DNA of 64,000 nucleotides from the NCBI RefSeq assembly GCF_000711715.1, contig NZ_JONN01000001.1:1550001-1614000 (forward strand), read 5' to 3'. Positions within the stretch are counted from its first letter, which is position 1. The number at the start of each line of letters is the position of its first letter. The position numbers and the translations under genes are program-made. A model generated the notes under the pieces. The model was not told where the DNA came from and searched no databases. It worked only from the letters and a program-made list of their open reading frames with translations. This document shows positions 34,748-43,519 of this stretch, piece after piece. This DNA is from Sphingomonas astaxanthinifaciens DSM 22298 (GTDB lineage: Bacteria > Pseudomonadota > Alphaproteobacteria > Sphingomonadales > Sphingomonadaceae).

Positions 34748-35959
34748 ATGGACGGTAGCTTTCCTTCAGGCATGAGCGCGGAGCCCGAGGCGCCGGGCGA
34801 CGTCATGGTGATCGGCGGGGACGAGCGCCGGATGCACGTGCGCGCCTACAATTACTGGGCCTCGCTGCTGCGCGGCCGCGACTTTCCCTCGATAGAGGAC
34901 CTCGACAGCCGCGACGTGCAGGATTTCTCCGACCACAGCCTGCTGCTCGACTTCACCGCCTCGCCCGACAATCCGACCACCAGCTTCATCGGCAGCGCCA
35001 TCCGCGCCGAATGTGAGATCGGCGACGAGGTCCGCAGCATCGCCGACGTGCCCCCGCGCTCGCTGCTCAGCCGGCTGACCGACCATTACATGCAGATCAT
35101 CGCCAATCGCGCGCCGATCGGCTTCGAGGCCGAGTTCACCAATCAGCGCGGCCACGACATCTGCTATCGCGGCATCCTGATGCCCTTCTCGTCCGACGGC
35201 GAGGGCATCGACTTCATCTACGGCGTCATCAACTGGAAGGACGGGGTCGGCATGCCGGCGCCCGCCCAGCCGACGGTCGCCGACGAGGCTGAAGAGATCC
35301 TCGATCTCGTCGATCCGCTCGCCGAGTCCGAAGACGAGGGCCAGGAAGTCGAGGACGCCCCGGTCGCGCTCGAGGCCGACGCCGGCCTTGCCGACCGATT
35401 GTCCGCCGCGCGCGAGACCGTCGAGGTGCTCAAGGCCGCCGACGGCCGCAGCCGCGCCGCGCTCTACCGCGCGCTGTCGCTCGCTTATGATTTCGCGGTC
35501 GCCGCGCGGCGCGTGCCGCAGGATTATGCCGAGCTGCTCGAAGACGCCGGGGTCAAGGCCCAGGCGCGCGCGCCGATGACCCCGATCGTCAAGCTCGTCT
35601 TCGGAGTCGATTACGACAAGGCGCGGCTGACCGAATTCGCCGCCGCGCTCGCTTATGCCGAGCGCCGCGACATTCCCTTCGAGGGCTTCCTCGCCTTCAT
35701 CGAGCAGCACCCTGGCGGCCTCAAGGGACTGGTCGCCGCCGAGCGCGATGCCCGCCGGCCCGAGCCGCGCACCGACAACCGTGCCGACCAGGCCCGGACC
35801 CGGCTTCGCTCGGCGCTCGCCCAGCCGCTCAGCACGCTGGCCGGGAATGACGAATTCACTCTCGTTCTCGTCCGCCGCGACGCCCAGGGCCGGGTCGAAC
35901 CGGTCTCGGCGGTGACCGATCTCACCCTCCTCGAGAAGGCGCTGCGCAAGCTCGCCTGA
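34748..35959 (+). CDS. PAS-domain protein of unknown function
   Basis: A 403-residue cytosolic protein. The N-terminal ~150 residues resemble the PAS_5-type sensor of alphaproteobacteria (YNYWASLLRGRDFPSIEDLD ... FIYGVINWK). A strongly acidic linker (about residues 180-215) follows. A helical C-terminal part has SRAALYRALSLAYDFAVAARR and a KLVFGVDYDKARLTEFAAALAYAERRD segment. Tandem starts at 34748 and nine codons later are possible. No kinase or DNA-binding motif is evident. It precedes the NAD-GDH gene by 75 nt; a shared role is speculative. Confidence 0.75.
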   Translation: MDGSFPSGMSAEPEAPGDVMVIGGDERRMHVRAYNYWASLLRGRDFPSIEDLDSRDVQDFSDHSLLLDFTASPDNPTTSFIGSAIRAECEIGDEVRSIADVPPRSLLSRLTDHYMQIIANRAPIGFEAEFTNQRGHDICYRGILMPFSSDGEGIDFIYGVINWKDGVGMPAPAQPTVADEAEEILDLVDPLAESEDEGQEVEDAPVALEADAGLADRLSAARETVEVLKAADGRSRAALYRALSLAYDFAVAARRVPQDYAELLEDAGVKAQARAPMTPIVKLVFGVDYDKARLTEFAAALAYAERRDIPFEGFLAFIEQHPGGLKGLVAAERDARRPEPRTDNRADQARTRLRSALAQPLSTLAGNDEFTLVLVRRDAQGRVEPVSAVTDLTLLEKALRKLA

Positions 35960-36034
35960 CCCGCCCGGGGTTGTGGCTCCGGACCGCGAGGTCTAGACGC
36001 CCGGCCAGTTTCAAGGGCGGAGTATCATTCAATC

Positions 36035-39000
36035 ATGGCGGCTGAGCCCCGCGTGTCCGGATCTCTGACGGACGCTCTTTCCCAAGCCTTGCTGGACGGC
36101 GCATTGCCCGGCGAAACCGAGGGCTTCAGCCCGTCCGAGCAGGCCGAAGCCGCCGCCTTCATCGCCGAAGCCGCCGCCACCCGCCCGCCCGGCCAGATCG
36201 TCCTCAAGCTCCAGTCGGTCGGCGGCGAAGCGGCCAAGCGCGTGATGCGCATGGTGATCGTCAACGACGACATGCCCTTCCTCGTCGACAGCGTCGCCGC
36301 GGTGATCGCGGGCCATGGGCTGACCGTGCACCGCCTGCTCCACCCGATCGTCCGCGCGACCCGCGAGGGCGGCAAGCTCGTCCGGCTCGGTGAAGGCGCG
36401 CCCGAATCGATCATCTACGTCGAGCTCGACCGCGCCGACGCGCGTGGCCGGCAGGACCTCGTCCAGGGGATCGAGGGTGCGCTCGCCTGCGTCCGCGCCG
36501 CGGTCGGCGACTGGCGCGCGATGCTCGACCTCATGCACGGCGACGCCGCGGCCGTCGGCACCACCGACCCTGAGAATGCCGCGCTGCTGACCTGGCTCGC
36601 CGACAACCATTTCACCCTGCTCGGCCACAAGGTTGTCGGCGCCGACGGGCGCTGCGGCGCCGGGCTCGGCATCCTGTCGGGCGAGGGCATCGACCTGTGG
36701 AGCGCCGAGGATACGCGCGGCCTGCTGGACGCCCTGGCCTCCGACCCACGACCGGTGCTCGCGCTCAAGGCCGACCGCCTGTCGCCGGTGCATCGCCGGG
36801 TCCCGCTCGACGTGGTCATCGTCCGCCGCGACGACGGGACGCTGTCGGTCCATGCCGGCCTGTGGACCAGCGCCGCGCTGCGGTCGCCCCCGACCGAGAT
36901 CCCGGTCATCCGCCAGCGTCTCCAGATGCTCGACCGCGAGCTCGGCTTCGCGCCCGCCAGCCATGGCGCCAAGGCGCTCGCCCACGCCATCTCGACCCTG
37001 CCGCACGACCTCCTCATCTCGTTCGAGGAGGCCGAGGTCCGCCAGGCCGCGCTGACCGCGATGAGCCTCGCCGACCGCCCCCGTCCGGCGCTGCTGCTGC
37101 TCCCGGGCGCGCTCAAGCGGCACCTGTTCGCATTCGTCTGGCTGCCCCGCGACGAGCTCACCACCGCGCGCCGCCAGTCGATCATGAAGATGATCGAGGA
37201 GGCCGTTCTCTCCTCGGTCAGCAACTGGGCGGTCGAGCTTGGCGACGGCGACCTCGCGCTGATCCGCCTGACGCTCGGCTTCTCGGGCTCGCGCCCGCTG
37301 CCCGACGTCGACAAGCTCGATCGCCAGCTGGTCGACCGGGTCCGCGGCTGGGCCCCCGCCGTCGAGGCCGAGCTCACCGACCGCGTCGGCAGCGGCCGCG
37401 CGACTCGTCTCGCCCTCACCTATCTGTCGGGGATGCCCGAGGACTATCGCAGCCGGGCCCAGGCCGCCGAGGCCGCGGCCGACATCCTCCGGATCAGCGC
37501 GCTCGAGGACAAGGACGACCGCGACGTCCGCCTGTTCCGCGGCGAGGGCGACCGCCCTGGCCAGCTGCGCCTCAAGCTCTACCGCGCCGGCGACCTCATC
37601 CCGCTGTCCGAAGCCGTTCCGGTGCTCGAGAATTTCGGTTTCCGGGTAATCGAGGAGCGGCCCGTGTCGCTCGGCGACGACAGCCGGCTCGGCCACATCC
37701 ACGACTTCCGGCTCGAGCTTCCGGGCGCCGAGTTCGAGAGCGTGCTCGCCCGAACCGACGTGATCGAGGGCGCGATCGCCGCGGTGCTCCAGCGCCATGC
37801 CGAGGACGACGAGTTCAACCAGCTGGTCCTCCTCGCCGGGCTCGAACCGCAGAGCGTGGTCTGGCTGCGCGCCTGGTTCCGCTACCTGCGCCAGACCGGC
37901 GTCTCCTATGGCCTCAGCACCGTGGTCGACGCCCTGAAGCGCACGCCGGCGGCCGCCCGCGCGCTGATCGCCTGGTTCGCTGCCGCGCACGATCCCGCCC
38001 GCGCCGATCGCACCGACAACGTCGCCGCCCGCCGCCAGGAGTTCGAGACCGCGCTCCAGGGCGTCAAGTCGATCGACGACGACCGCATCCTGCGCCTGAT
38101 CCGCAGCGTGATCGAGGCGACGCTTCGCACCAACGCCTTCAATCCGCAGCCGGGCGAGGCCCTCGCCTTCAAGCTCGATCCGACCCGGGTCCCGGGCCTC
38201 CCCGCGCCCATCCCCTATCGCGAAATCTGGGTCTACAGCCCGCGCGTCGAGGGCATCCACCTCCGCGGCGGCCCGGTCGCCCGCGGCGGGCTTCGCTGGT
38301 CCGACCGGCGCGACGACTTCCGCACCGAGATCCTCGGCCTGATGAAGGCCCAGCTGGTGAAGAATGCGGTGATCGTGCCGACCGGCGCCAAGGGCGGCTT
38401 CTATCCCAAGCAGCTGCCTTCGCCCGCGACCGACCGCGAAGCCTGGCTCGCCGAGGGCACCGAGAGCTACCGCATCTTCATCCGCTCGCTGCTCTCGATC
38501 ACCGACAACATCGTCGACGGCAAGGTCGTCCATCCCGACGGCGTCGTCGTGCATGACGGCGAGGACCCCTATTTCGTGGTCGCCGCCGACAAGGGCACCG
38601 CGACCTTCTCCGACATCGCCAATGCGATCGCGCTCGAGCGCGGCTTCTGGCTGGGCGACGCCTTCGCCAGCGGCGGCTCGAACGGCTACGACCACAAGGC
38701 GATGGGGATCACCGCCAAGGGCGGCTGGATCTCGGTCCAGCGCCACTTCCTCGAGATGGGCGTCGACATCCAGAAGGAACCGGTCACCGTGGTCGGCTGC
38801 GGCGACATGTCGGGCGACGTGTTCGGCAACGGCATGCTTCTGTCCAAGGCGATCAAGCTGGTCGCCGCCTTCGACCACCGCCACATCTTCATCGATCCCG
38901 ATCCCGATCCGCACACCAGCTGGGTCGAGCGCGAGTGCCTGTTCACCATGCCGCGCTCGAGCTGGGACGATTACGACCGCAAGCGGCTGAGCAAGGGCGG

Positions 39001-40660
39001 CATGATCGTGCCGCGCAGCCAGAAGGAAATCACGCTGACTCCCGAGGCGCGCCGAGCGCTCGGGATCGAGGTCGAGACGATCGACCCGACCAGCCTCATC
39101 ACCGCGATCCTCAAGGCCCCGGTCGGGCTGATCTGGTTCGGCGGCATCGGCACCTATGTGAAGGCCTCGCACCAGGCCAACAGCAGTGTCGGCGATCCTG
39201 CCAACGACCCCGTCCGGGTCGATGCCAACGAGCTTCGCGCCAAGGTCATCGGCGAAGGCGCCAACCTCGCCATCACCCAGGCCGCGCGGATCGAGTTCAG
39301 CGAGGAAGGCGGGCGCTGCAACACCGACTTCATCGACAACAGCGCGGGCGTCGACTGCTCCGACAATGAAGTGAACATCAAGATTCCCTTGAACCAGGAG
39401 ATGCTCGAGGGAAGTCTCACGCTCGAGGCCCGCAACGAGCTACTCGCACGGATGACCGACGAGGTCTCCGAACTGGTGCTCGAGGACAATCGCCGTCAGA
39501 CGCTCGCCCTGTCGGTGGCCGAGAGCGGCGGCGTCGCCGCGCTTCCCGCGCAGGTCCGCACGCTCGAACTGCTCGAGGCCTCGGGCCGGCTCGACCGCGC
39601 GGTCGAGGGGCTGGAGACGAGTGAGGAGCTGCTTCGCCGCGGCGCCGACAATCGCGGCCTGACCCGGCCCGAACTCGCGGTCCTGCTCAGCCTGTCCAAG
39701 CTGTCGCTGCAGGATGCCGCCGAGGAACTCCGCCTCGCCGACGATCCCCTGATGGAAGAGCAGTTGCTTGAGGCCTTCCCGGCCCCGATGCGGCGCAAGC
39801 ATCGTCAGTCGATCCTCGCCCACCGCCTGCGCCACGAAATCGTCGCCACCAAGGTCGCCAACCGCTTCGTCAACCGCCTCGGGCCGAGCATCGCGCTCGA
39901 CCTCACGGAAGAGGAAGGCTGCTCGCAGGGCCAGGTGGTCGCCGCCTTCCTCACCGCCGAGCGGCTGCTCCAGCTCGACCGGCTGTGGGATCGCCTCGAC
40001 GCCGCGCCGGTCAGCGAGGCCGCGCGCCTCAGCCTGTTCGCGATCGCCGCGCAGAGCGTCCGCAATCACATCGCCGACATCCTCCGCGCCGGCGGCGGCG
40101 AGACCCGCGTCTCGGCGCTGGTCGAGATGCTCGAACCGGGCCTGACCAAGGTCAATGCCGAGGCCCGCTCAATCATCCGCCACGAGGTGAAGACGCAGGC
40201 CAGCGCGCGCCAGGAGGTCCTCGAGGCGATGGGCGCCCCGGCCGAGATCACCCGCGGCCTCGTCAAGCTCTATGAGCTCGATGGCGTGTTCGGGATCGCC
40301 GGGCTCGCCGCGCGCAAGGAGATGGACGTCCTCGCCCTGACCCAGGCCTATGTCCGAATCGGTGAGGTGCTTGGCATCGACTGGGCGCAGAGCCAGGCCG
40401 TCCGCCTCAGCCCCGCCGACCAGTGGGAGCGCCTGCTCGTCGCCGGCCTCGCCAACGAGTTCGAGCAGCTTCGCCTCGAGTGGCTCGCCCGGGTCCGCGG
40501 CGACGATCCCGAGGCGTCGGTCGAACGCTGGACCGAGCGCCAGGCGCAGCGGATCGGCCAGTTCCGCCAGCTCGTCTCGCGCGCCCGCAGCAGCGGCCAC
40601 GTGACCGTGCCGATGCTCGCGCAGATCGCCGGCCAGGCCCGGATCCTGCTCGCACGCTGA
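36035..40660 (+). CDS. gdhB: NAD-specific glutamate dehydrogenase (large type)
   Basis: A 1541-residue member of the ~1600-residue NAD-GDH class (PF05088), which deaminates glutamate to 2-oxoglutarate. The long N-terminal ACT-containing regulatory region shows VNDDMPFLVDSVAAVI. The catalytic domain has GGPVARGGLRWSDR, MKAQLVKNAVIVPTGAKGG with substrate lysines, DPYFVVAADKGTA, GGSNGYDHKAMGITAKG and the NAD-binding VVGCGDMSGDVFGNGM. A C-terminal helical domain follows. Slightly shorter than E. coli-unrelated family members from Streptomyces (~1650). Single-gene unit with an ATP-grasp gene 11 nt downstream. Confidence 0.95.
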   Translation: MAAEPRVSGSLTDALSQALLDGALPGETEGFSPSEQAEAAAFIAEAAATRPPGQIVLKLQSVGGEAAKRVMRMVIVNDDMPFLVDSVAAVIAGHGLTVHRLLHPIVRATREGGKLVRLGEGAPESIIYVELDRADARGRQDLVQGIEGALACVRAAVGDWRAMLDLMHGDAAAVGTTDPENAALLTWLADNHFTLLGHKVVGADGRCGAGLGILSGEGIDLWSAEDTRGLLDALASDPRPVLALKADRLSPVHRRVPLDVVIVRRDDGTLSVHAGLWTSAALRSPPTEIPVIRQRLQMLDRELGFAPASHGAKALAHAISTLPHDLLISFEEAEVRQAALTAMSLADRPRPALLLLPGALKRHLFAFVWLPRDELTTARRQSIMKMIEEAVLSSVSNWAVELGDGDLALIRLTLGFSGSRPLPDVDKLDRQLVDRVRGWAPAVEAELTDRVGSGRATRLALTYLSGMPEDYRSRAQAAEAAADILRISALEDKDDRDVRLFRGEGDRPGQLRLKLYRAGDLIPLSEAVPVLENFGFRVIEERPVSLGDDSRLGHIHDFRLELPGAEFESVLARTDVIEGAIAAVLQRHAEDDEFNQLVLLAGLEPQSVVWLRAWFRYLRQTGVSYGLSTVVDALKRTPAAARALIAWFAAAHDPARADRTDNVAARRQEFETALQGVKSIDDDRILRLIRSVIEATLRTNAFNPQPGEALAFKLDPTRVPGLPAPIPYREIWVYSPRVEGIHLRGGPVARGGLRWSDRRDDFRTEILGLMKAQLVKNAVIVPTGAKGGFYPKQLPSPATDREAWLAEGTESYRIFIRSLLSITDNIVDGKVVHPDGVVVHDGEDPYFVVAADKGTATFSDIANAIALERGFWLGDAFASGGSNGYDHKAMGITAKGGWISVQRHFLEMGVDIQKEPVTVVGCGDMSGDVFGNGMLLSKAIKLVAAFDHRHIFIDPDPDPHTSWVERECLFTMPRSSWDDYDRKRLSKGGMIVPRSQKEITLTPEARRALGIEVETIDPTSLITAILKAPVGLIWFGGIGTYVKASHQANSSVGDPANDPVRVDANELRAKVIGEGANLAITQAARIEFSEEGGRCNTDFIDNSAGVDCSDNEVNIKIPLNQEMLEGSLTLEARNELLARMTDEVSELVLEDNRRQTLALSVAESGGVAALPAQVRTLELLEASGRLDRAVEGLETSEELLRRGADNRGLTRPELAVLLSLSKLSLQDAAEELRLADDPLMEEQLLEAFPAPMRRKHRQSILAHRLRHEIVATKVANRFVNRLGPSIALDLTEEEGCSQGQVVAAFLTAERLLQLDRLWDRLDAAPVSEAARLSLFAIAAQSVRNHIADILRAGGGETRVSALVEMLEPGLTKVNAEARSIIRHEVKTQASARQEVLEAMGAPAEITRGLVKLYELDGVFGIAGLAARKEMDVLALTQAYVRIGEVLGIDWAQSQAVRLSPADQWERLLVAGLANEFEQLRLEWLARVRGDDPEASVERWTERQAQRIGQFRQLVSRARSSGHVTVPMLAQIAGQARILLAR

Positions 40661-40671
40661 GGACCGACCCC

Positions 40672-41553
40672 ATGCGCTTCGCCGTCCTGACCCCGGCCCC
40701 AGATTACGAGGGCGAATGGGACTGGGCCTTCGCCGTCGAGGCCGAGGCGCTACGGGCGGCGGGCGGCGAGGTCGTGGCGGTGCCATGGACCGAATTCGAC
40801 GACGCGGCCGACTTCGACCTCGTCTTGCCGCTCGTCACCTGGGGCTATCACCTCCGCCATACCGAGTGGCTGGCGTTGCTGGACCGCGCCGAGGCCGAGG
40901 GCTGGCCGATGGTCAATCCGCCGGCATTGCTCCGCTGGAACAGCGACAAGGGCTATCTCGCCGAACTCGGCGCCAAGGGCATCGCCAGCGTGCCGACGCT
41001 GGAGGTCGATCACCTGAACGAAGCCGCACTGGCCGCCGCCCACGGCGTGCTCGGCTCGGACGAACTGGTGGTGAAGCCGCCGGTCTCGGCGGGCGCGCAT
41101 GGCACCTATCGGCTTGGGCCGGGCCAGCCGGTGCCGAACGACGTCCACGGTCAGCGGATGCTGATCCAGCCCTGGCTCGGCTCGGTTGTCGACGAGGGCG
41201 AGTATAGCCTGATCCTGTTCGGCGGGCGCTTCTCGCATTGTGTGGTGAAGCGGCCGCAGGCGGGCGACTTCCGGGTCCAGCCCGACCATGGCGGCTCGAC
41301 CGACGCGGTCGAGATGCCCGACGGCGCGCTCGACCTCGCGCAGGCCGCGCTGGCGGCGGCGCCGGCGAAAGCGACCTACGCCCGGGTCGATCTCATCCGC
41401 GGCGATGACGGCGCGCTGCAGCTGATGGAGCTCGAAATGGTCGAGCCCGCGCTGTTCCTCCACTGCGCGCCCGACGCCTCGGCGCGCTTCGCCGACGCGA
41501 TCCTCGCCGCGGCCTCAGCCGCCCAGCGCGCGCCCGAACAGCCACTGCCGTAG
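40672..41553 (+). CDS. ATP-grasp enzyme (glutathione-synthetase/DcsG-like)
   Basis: A 293-residue ATP-grasp protein. The pre-grasp motif RWNSDKGYLAEL (~residue 83) and the PT segment after it match the DcsG/RimK-like group that ligates amino or thiol acids. Later parts are LVVKPPVSAGAHGTYR (ATP lysine and glycine loop), LIQPWLGSVVDEGEYSLILFGG and the magnesium site LMELEMVEPALF. Substrate unknown. It starts 11 nt after the GDH stop, so the genes are likely co-transcribed. Its last 39 nt overlap the convergent RHH gene. Confidence 0.87.
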   Translation: MRFAVLTPAPDYEGEWDWAFAVEAEALRAAGGEVVAVPWTEFDDAADFDLVLPLVTWGYHLRHTEWLALLDRAEAEGWPMVNPPALLRWNSDKGYLAELGAKGIASVPTLEVDHLNEAALAAAHGVLGSDELVVKPPVSAGAHGTYRLGPGQPVPNDVHGQRMLIQPWLGSVVDEGEYSLILFGGRFSHCVVKRPQAGDFRVQPDHGGSTDAVEMPDGALDLAQAALAAAPAKATYARVDLIRGDDGALQLMELEMVEPALFLHCAPDASARFADAILAAASAAQRAPEQPLP

Positions 41554-41754
41554 CGCGCTGGTGAGGTTGGGCGGGCTCGCCACCCGCAGCCGCGCCTCGT
41601 CGACTTCCGCGACCAGCGCGTTGATCGGCATGACCGCATCGCGCGCAGCGATCTCGAGGGCATGCCAGAAGATCGGCTCGAGGCTGATGCTGGTCTGGTG
41701 ACCGCGAATGAGGACGCTACGCTTGACCGGTGGCGAGTAGGTGACGGTTTCCAC
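41515..41754 (-). CDS. Ribbon-helix-helix (RHH_4) domain protein
   Basis: A 79-residue small DNA-binding-type protein. KRSVLIRGHQTSISLEPIFW is the ribbon and first helix of the RHH_4 domain (PF13467); LEIAARDAVMPINALVAEVD and NLTSALRQWLF complete it. GTG at 41754 was chosen, directly after the phaB stop. It may regulate the neighbouring phaB or its own promoter (inference). The 3' end overlaps the ATP-grasp gene. Confidence 0.83.
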   Translation of the reverse strand: METVTYSPPVKRSVLIRGHQTSISLEPIFWHALEIAARDAVMPINALVAEVDEARLRVASPPNLTSALRQWLFGRALGG

Positions 41755-41756
41755 CG

Positions 41757-42479
41757 TCAGTACATGTGCTGCCCGCCATTGATGGACAAGGTCGAGCCCG
41801 TCACGAACCCGGCATTCTCGTCGACCAGGAAGGCGACGCCGCGGGCGATCTCGTCGGCCCGGCCGAGCCGCCCCACCGGAATGCGCGCGACGATCTTTCC
41901 GAGCACGTCCTCGGGGACCGCCGCGACCATGTCGGTGTCGATATAGCCCGGCGCGATGGCGTTGACGGTGATCCCAGCGCGCGCGCCTTCCTGCGCCAGC
42001 GCCTTGGTGAAGCCGTGGATGCCCGACTTGGCGGCAGCGTAATTGACCTGTCCATATTGACCGGCCTGGCCGTTGATCGAGCCGATGTTGACGATCCGGC
42101 CGTAACCGCGCGCGACCATCCCGTCCCACGCCGCTTTCGCCATGTTAAAGCAGCCGCCGAGATTGGTGTCGATGACCTCCTGCCACTTGGCGTGGTCCAT
42201 CCGCTTCATCGTCGTGTCGCGGGTGATGCCGGCATTATTGACGAGGACCTCGACCGGGCCCAGCTCCGCCTCGACCGCACGCACCCCGGCGATGCAGGCT
42301 TCATGGTCGCTGACGTCCCACTTGAACGCCTTGATCCCGGTTCGCTCGGTAAAGGCGCGGGCGCGCTCGTCATTGCCGGCGTAATTGGCCGCGACCGTCA
42401 TTCCGGCATCGCGAAGCGCGACACTGATCGCCTCGCCGATTCCGCGTGTGCCCCCGGTAACGATCGCCACTCGTGCCAT
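41757..42479 (-). CDS. phaB: Acetoacetyl-CoA reductase
   Basis: A 240-residue short-chain dehydrogenase. It has the NADPH loop VTGGTRGIGEAIS, NNAG (residues ~88-91), catalytic Ser-Tyr-Lys in NIGSINGQ...YGQVNYAAAKSG, and the closing STLSINGGQHMY characteristic of PhaB. PhaB reduces acetoacetyl-CoA to (R)-3-hydroxybutyryl-CoA for polyhydroxybutyrate. AGGAGG precedes the ATG. phaC and phaA are not in the window. Confidence 0.95.
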   Translation of the reverse strand: MARVAIVTGGTRGIGEAISVALRDAGMTVAANYAGNDERARAFTERTGIKAFKWDVSDHEACIAGVRAVEAELGPVEVLVNNAGITRDTTMKRMDHAKWQEVIDTNLGGCFNMAKAAWDGMVARGYGRIVNIGSINGQAGQYGQVNYAAAKSGIHGFTKALAQEGARAGITVNAIAPGYIDTDMVAAVPEDVLGKIVARIPVGRLGRADEIARGVAFLVDENAGFVTGSTLSINGGQHMY

Positions 42480-42508
42480 AACCCATCCTCCTGTCGACGG
42501 AGGCGAGC

Positions 42509-43516
42509 CTAGGCAGGCGAAATCCACCCCGCAAGTTCGCGCCGGACGATTGCCTCGAGCATCACCATGCCCTCGTCGCCGTCGTTGAGGCAGTCGAGCC
42601 GCGCGAAATGCGTGCCCCCGGCTTCCTCGAAATCCTCCTTGCCGCGAATGCCGAGCTCCTCGACCGTCTCGATGCAGTCGGCCGAGAAGCCGGGCGCGGC
42701 GATCGCGACCCTGGTGATCCCGCGCGCCGGATAGGCCTTGAGCACGTCGTCGGTTGCAGGCTCGAGCCACTTGTCGCGGCCGAAGCGCGACTGGAAGCTC
42801 GTGTCGGTCGGGATGCTCATCCGCTCGGACAGCAAGCGCGCGGTCTTGCGGCAGTGGCAATGATAGGGATCGCCCTTGCGGAGCGTCCGCTCGGGCATGC
42901 CGTGATAGGACAGGAGCAGCCGCTCGGGCACGAAGTCGAGCGCGGCGATCTGCCGCTCGAGATCGCGGTGCAGCGCGGCGATATAATCCTCGCTGTCGTG
43001 ATAGGGCGGGAGGGTCCGGAGCGCCGGCTGCCAGCGCATTCCCGCGAGCGCGGCAAAGGCGACGTCGTTGGCCGTGGCCGTCGTCGCGGCGCAATATTGC
43101 GGGTAGAGCGGCGCGACGAGGATCCGTTCGCAGCCTGCCTCCTTGAGCTTCTCGACCCCTTCCGCAATCGGGCGCGTGCCGTAGCGCATCGCCCAGTCGA
43201 CCATCACTTCGTCGCCCAGCCGCTCCTGCAGCTTCTGCGCCTGCTTGCGGGTGATGGCCGCGAGCGGCGAACCTTCCTCGGTCCACACCTGCGAATAGGC
43301 ATGCGCCGACTTGGCCGGGCGGGTCCGCAGGATGATCCCGTGAAGGATCGGCTTCCACACCAGTCGCGGGACCTCGATCACGCGCGGATCGGACAGGAAC
43401 TCCGCGAGGTAGCGGCGGACCGAGCCGACGTCGGGCGCATCGGGCGTGCCGAGGTTGATCAACAGCACGCCGACCTTGCGCGGCTTGATCGGGGGATGGT
43501 CGGGGGGAGGCTGCAT
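42509..43516 (-). CDS. hemH: Ferrochelatase
   Basis: A 335-residue HemH, which inserts Fe2+ into protoporphyrin IX. Signatures: GVLLINLGTPDAP, LYPQYCAATT, the catalytic His in LLSYHGMPERTLRKGDPYHCHC, and SFQSRFGRDKWLEPATDDVL, with the acidic region APGFSADCIETVEELG. A Cys-rich segment (YHCHCRKT) is common in this family. It lies 29 nt upstream of phaB on the same strand. Confidence 0.96.
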   Translation of the reverse strand: MQPPPDHPPIKPRKVGVLLINLGTPDAPDVGSVRRYLAEFLSDPRVIEVPRLVWKPILHGIILRTRPAKSAHAYSQVWTEEGSPLAAITRKQAQKLQERLGDEVMVDWAMRYGTRPIAEGVEKLKEAGCERILVAPLYPQYCAATTATANDVAFAALAGMRWQPALRTLPPYHDSEDYIAALHRDLERQIAALDFVPERLLLSYHGMPERTLRKGDPYHCHCRKTARLLSERMSIPTDTSFQSRFGRDKWLEPATDDVLKAYPARGITRVAIAAPGFSADCIETVEELGIRGKEDFEEAGGTHFARLDCLNDGDEGMVMLEAIVRRELAGWISPA

Positions 43517-43519
43517 GGA

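Noticed and set aside
36029..39172. A 1047-codon open frame antisense to NAD-GDH
   Set aside because: It mirrors codon periodicity of the sense gene in high-GC DNA and has no domain-like sequence.
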